A program made the position numbers and the translations under genes. A stretch of DNA of 8,677 bases from Thermococci archaeon. Lineage in GTDB: Archaea; Methanobacteriota_B; Thermococci; Methanofastidiosales; B48-G16. The notes under the pieces are model-generated. The model was not told the origin of the DNA and searched no databases. It was given only the letters and a program-made list of their open reading frames with translations. Location: contig DAOVEQ010000030.1 of assembly GCA_030668905.1 (NCBI GenBank), positions 1-8,677 of the forward strand, given 5' to 3'. This document shows positions 6,140 through 8,677 of this stretch, piece after piece. How positions within the stretch are numbered: the first letter of the stretch is position 1; each line of letters starts with the position of its first letter.

Positions 6140-7288
6140 ATGTTGTCCCAAAAAGTTAGAAATTTAAAACCTTCCGCTATAGAGGAAATAGATACTGAAG
6201 TAAAGACGCTAAAAAGAAAAGGTGTTGATATCATATCCTTAGGGGCAGGTGAACCTGATTTTGATACTCCGAAGAACATAAGAGATGCAGCAACAAAAGC
6301 TTTAAACTCTGGAAAAACACATTATGAGTCAACAAAAGGAGATTTTGAACTTAGAGAAGCAATTGTAAGAAAGTTAAATGATGATAATAACATTAACGCT
6401 GATCCAGAGGACATAATTGTCACTGTAGGTGCAAAATTTGGTATTTATCTCGCTGCTCAGACTATCCTCGAAAAGGGAGACAGTGTTCTGTTGCTTGATC
6501 CTGCTTGGGTCTCTTACGAATCCATTGCAAAATTATCGGAGGCACGTGTTACGAGAATAGCCACAAAAGAAGAGGAAGGGTTCATTCCCGAGTTAGATAA
6601 CATCACGGAGAATATGGATAAGTCTACAAAGATCATAATTGTAAACTCTCCCTGCAATCCAACAGGCGCTGTGTACCCCCCAAAAATACTGAAGAGTATT
6701 GCGGAGATCGCTGAAGATAATGGGAGTTATGTATTATCAGACGAGATCTATGAAAAACTTATCTATAAAGGTGAGTTCTATAGCCCCGGGTCAGAGTACG
6801 ATAATATAATTACTGTCAACGGATTTTCCAAGAGCCATGCCATGACAGGATGGAGACTAGGCTACGTGCATGCACCCAAGGATATAACAGGGGGCATGGT
6901 AAAAATATATCAGCACTCAGCTTCTTGTGTCACTGCATTCGCACAGATGGGGGCATTAGAGGCACTCGTTTCTAAAGAATCTGAGAAATTCACTCAGGAA
7001 ATGGCAAGGGAGTACAGGAGACGAAGAGATTTTATCCTAAAACTGATAGAAAAATCAGATATTTTCGAGTGCAAAAAACCTGAAGGTGCATTTTACGTCT
7101 TCCCATCATATAATCTTAAGTTATCTTCGATAGAGTTTACAAAGAAACTGCTGCGGGAGGCTCATGTAGCAACTGTGCCAGGATCCGCCTTTGGTGAATG
7201 CGGAGAGCATCATCTCAGAATGGCTTATACTGTACCTAATGAAAAGATCGAAGAAGCTTTTATCAGAATGGAGAACTCTATCAAGTGA
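6140..7288 (+). CDS. Class I/II (aspartate aminotransferase-like) PLP aminotransferase
   Basis: 382 residues, a standard length for the Igamma-type aspartate/aromatic aminotransferases of archaea and thermophiles. These transfer an amino group between an amino acid and a keto acid such as 2-oxoglutarate. Seen: GAGEPDFDTP (35-44), the ring-stacking region with W123 (DPAWVSY), NSPCNPTG (169-176, N173), SDEIYEKL (200-207, D201 and Y204), the PLP lysine K231 in GFSKSHAMTGWRLGY (228-242) and carboxylate-binding R360 in LRMAY. All catalytic residues are present. The start is set by GGGGAG at 6126-6131, eight bases before the ATG; the two ATGs at 6133 and 6136 are in another frame. The racemase follows after four bases, so the two are coupled. 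Amino acid preference cannot be told from the sequence; in this operon it probably links the amino acids with the 2-keto or 2-hydroxy acids handled by the neighbours. Confidence 0.88.
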   Translation: MLSQKVRNLKPSAIEEIDTEVKTLKRKGVDIISLGAGEPDFDTPKNIRDAATKALNSGKTHYESTKGDFELREAIVRKLNDDNNINADPEDIIVTVGAKFGIYLAAQTILEKGDSVLLLDPAWVSYESIAKLSEARVTRIATKEEEGFIPELDNITENMDKSTKIIIVNSPCNPTGAVYPPKILKSIAEIAEDNGSYVLSDEIYEKLIYKGEFYSPGSEYDNIITVNGFSKSHAMTGWRLGYVHAPKDITGGMVKIYQHSASCVTAFAQMGALEALVSKESEKFTQEMAREYRRRRDFILKLIEKSDIFECKKPEGAFYVFPSYNLKLSSIEFTKKLLREAHVATVPGSAFGECGEHHLRMAYTVPNEKIEEAFIRMENSIK

Positions 7289-7292
7289 GAAT

Positions 7293-8003
7293 ATGAAAGA
7301 GAAAACGCTGGGAATAATAGGAGGCATGGGACCTGAGGCAACTGTGTACTTTTTAAAGAAAATCACGAAAGCCACTCATGTAGAGAAGGATCAGGATCAT
7401 ATTCATATAATCATAGATAGTAATCCAAAGATACCTGATAGGACAAAATATATCCTGGAAAACGGTCCCTCTCCCCTACCAAGCCTCGTGAAAAGTTTGA
7501 AACAACTGGAATGCTTCGGAGTAGATCTTATAGCAATTCCTTGCAATGCAGCACATTATTTCATAGATGATTTAAGAGCAGAAACAAAGATTGAAATAAT
7601 CAGCATTTTGGAAACTACAAGAGATTATATTAAAGAAGAATATCCCGAAATAAGAAATGTTGGATTGTTAGCCACATCTGGAACTTTAGAATCAAAAATA
7701 TATCAAAAAACATTTTCAAATACAAAATATAAGATTTTAACTCCAAAAAAGGAAGAACAGAAAAAACTGATGGAGAATATCTACAATAAGATAAAAAGAG
7801 GCAAGGTCGGGGAAGCTCAATCCTCTATAAAAGATCTCTGCGAAAGGATGATCAAAAGAGGATCAGATTTGATCGTAACGGGATGTACAGAGATTCCATT
7901 GGTTTTAGAAAATATTCAGGTGGGTGTTCCTATAATTGATCCCATGGAAGTCACTGCGAACTACATAGTGAGAAGAATAAAATCTAATTCTAATGAAAAG
8001 TAA
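7293..8003 (+). CDS. Aspartate/glutamate racemase family protein
   Basis: 236 residues, the usual length for cofactor-independent aspartate racemases, which invert the alpha carbon with two cysteines. Seen: GGMGPEAT (10-17), IPDRT (47-51), the first catalytic cysteine C84 in IPCNAAH (82-88) and the second C198 in VTGCTEIPL (195-203). These patterns match aspartate racemase rather than MurI glutamate racemase (ACNTAS, GCTHYP). The broad-specificity amino-acid racemases of the same family remain possible. The start is ATG 7293, because the protein begins MKEKTLGIIGGMGPEA as in its family. The longer reading from 7191 would run 102 bases into the aminotransferase gene. GTGAG at 7285-7289, overlapping the aminotransferase stop, may act as its ribosome site. 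It is probably translationally coupled to the aminotransferase, a pairing that would feed either enantiomer into transamination. Confidence 0.88.
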   Translation: MKEKTLGIIGGMGPEATVYFLKKITKATHVEKDQDHIHIIIDSNPKIPDRTKYILENGPSPLPSLVKSLKQLECFGVDLIAIPCNAAHYFIDDLRAETKIEIISILETTRDYIKEEYPEIRNVGLLATSGTLESKIYQKTFSNTKYKILTPKKEEQKKLMENIYNKIKRGKVGEAQSSIKDLCERMIKRGSDLIVTGCTEIPLVLENIQVGVPIIDPMEVTANYIVRRIKSNSNEK

Positions 8004-8039
8004 TATAAAGAGTAGATAGAACGGATATGAGGCGAGAAG

Positions 8040-8677
8040 ATGAAAATATACTACGCAAATTCATATGTGGAAGTGAATATGGAGATGGATGTTGTAGAAC
8101 AGAAGAATATTTCATTTAATTTTGAGATGGAGAGGTGTATTAAGGCATTGAATGAATTTGCGGATAGAAAAGTGTTGTACATAATAAATGATAATCAGAG
8201 ATCGACTCCCTCCACTAAAATTCTTTCGCATGCACCATTAAAAAAAGAAGATTCCATTATTATAGCCAGTGGAGCCCATGAGAGACCAAGTGATTCCTTT
8301 ATTTCTAAATTTGATAGGAAACCTATCATACACGACTCTTTAAAAAGCGATTTTACATTTTATGGTGAAACATCCTACAACAACGCAGTGTATTTAAACA
8401 GTGCACTTGACGATTTTGAAAAACTTGTGGTCATTAACTCAGTAGAACCACATTACTTTGCTGGTTTCACAGGAGGAAGAAAAAGCTTTATCCCGGGGGT
8501 AGCAAAGTATAAGACTATAGAGAGGAATCATAGACTTGCTTTGGATGAAAGTGCGCAGGTGTTGAAACTTGAAGGCAATCCTGTGCATGAAGAGATGATG
8601 GAGATCTGTAAGATGGTATTAGAAAAAAAAGATGTTTTCTGCATGAATCTCGTGCTGGATAAGGAAGGTAAGATTGC
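8040..8677 (+). CDS. larA: LarA-like nickel-pincer racemase/epimerase (DUF2088), N-terminal half
   Basis: Partial gene: it starts at ATG 8040 and remains open to the window end (212 residues of an expected 400-450). LarA enzymes racemise lactate or other 2-hydroxy acids with a nickel-pincer nucleotide made by LarB, LarE and LarC. Seen: NDNQRSTP (50-57) at the D-x-x-R-x-x-P substrate motif, IASGAH with H80, EPHYFAGFTGGRK (136-148) with H138 and K148, and ERNH with H164. From H138 the lysine is at +10 and the last histidine at +26. These are the same distances as His174, Lys184 and His200 of Lactobacillus plantarum LarA as I remember it, where Lys184 holds the pincer and His200 the nickel. A functional enzyme is therefore likely. 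GAGGCGAG at 8029-8036 is a plausible ribosome site, 36 bases after the racemase stop. The substrate may be lactate, malate, 2-hydroxyglutarate or another hydroxy acid. The symbol denotes family, not proven substrate. Confidence 0.85.
   Translation, partial: MKIYYANSYVEVNMEMDVVEQKNISFNFEMERCIKALNEFADRKVLYIINDNQRSTPSTKILSHAPLKKEDSIIIASGAHERPSDSFISKFDRKPIIHDSLKSDFTFYGETSYNNAVYLNSALDDFEKLVVINSVEPHYFAGFTGGRKSFIPGVAKYKTIERNHRLALDESAQVLKLEGNPVHEEMMEICKMVLEKKDVFCMNLVLDKEGKI

Noticed and set aside
7191..7292. 34-residue N-terminal extension of the racemase
   Set aside because: It lies inside the aminotransferase gene in another frame, while the family start MKEKTLGIIGG is at 7293.
1..8677. tRNA, rRNA, CRISPR, transposon or riboswitch
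   Set aside because: No GC-rich RNA-like stretch, regularly spaced repeats, terminal inverted repeats or transposase was seen. Nearly all the sequence is accounted for by protein-coding genes with short gaps.

Overview
The window is about 8.7 kb of AT-rich DNA, roughly 38-40% GC by eye. It carries eight protein-coding genes and no RNA gene, insertion sequence or CRISPR array that I can see. Several features suggest an anaerobic, probably thermophilic archaeon: a tungsten/molybdenum aldehyde ferredoxin oxidoreductase-type enzyme, heavy AGA/AGG arginine and ATA isoleucine codon use, a TTTATATAAA box in the one divergent intergenic region, GGTGA/GTGATC-type Shine-Dalgarno sites, and a T-run terminator without a hairpin. 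A thermophilic bacterium is not excluded. I cannot name a species.

Layout. Positions 2-1309 (+) are the C-terminal two thirds of an aldehyde ferredoxin oxidoreductase (AOR) family protein that begins before the window. Convergent to it is a carbamoyltransferase at 1335-2321 (-) that resembles the knotted (YgeW/acetylornithine/succinylornithine) branch and has HALPA in place of the usual HCLP motif. A 254-bp divergent region (2322-2575) holds a TATA-like box, a 12-bp palindrome and a possible 13-codon leader ORF. From 2576 to the end, six genes run on the + strand: opine dehydrogenase, threonine synthase-like PLP enzyme, DUF4392 (D-glutamate cyclase-like) protein, class I aminotransferase, aspartate/glutamate racemase family protein, and the N-terminal half of a LarA (nickel-pincer racemase) homologue that runs off the window. 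Gaps of 122, 22, 66, 4 and 36 bases suggest that at least the last five are one operon.

How they may work together. The + strand cluster combines two unrelated racemase families (cofactor-independent amino acid; nickel-pincer 2-hydroxy acid), an enzyme family that cyclises D-glutamate, a transaminase, a reductive or oxidative opine dehydrogenase and a beta/gamma-replacement or elimination type PLP enzyme. My reading is a pathway that changes the stereochemistry of, and joins or splits, small amino, keto and hydroxy acids, most likely Asp/Glu-type C4-C5 compounds. It could degrade D-amino acids or opines, or build an opine-like compound. No single known pathway matches this set as far as I know. 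The threonine synthase-like and carbamoyltransferase proteins both show active-site changes that argue against their textbook reactions. The function of the whole cluster is inference.
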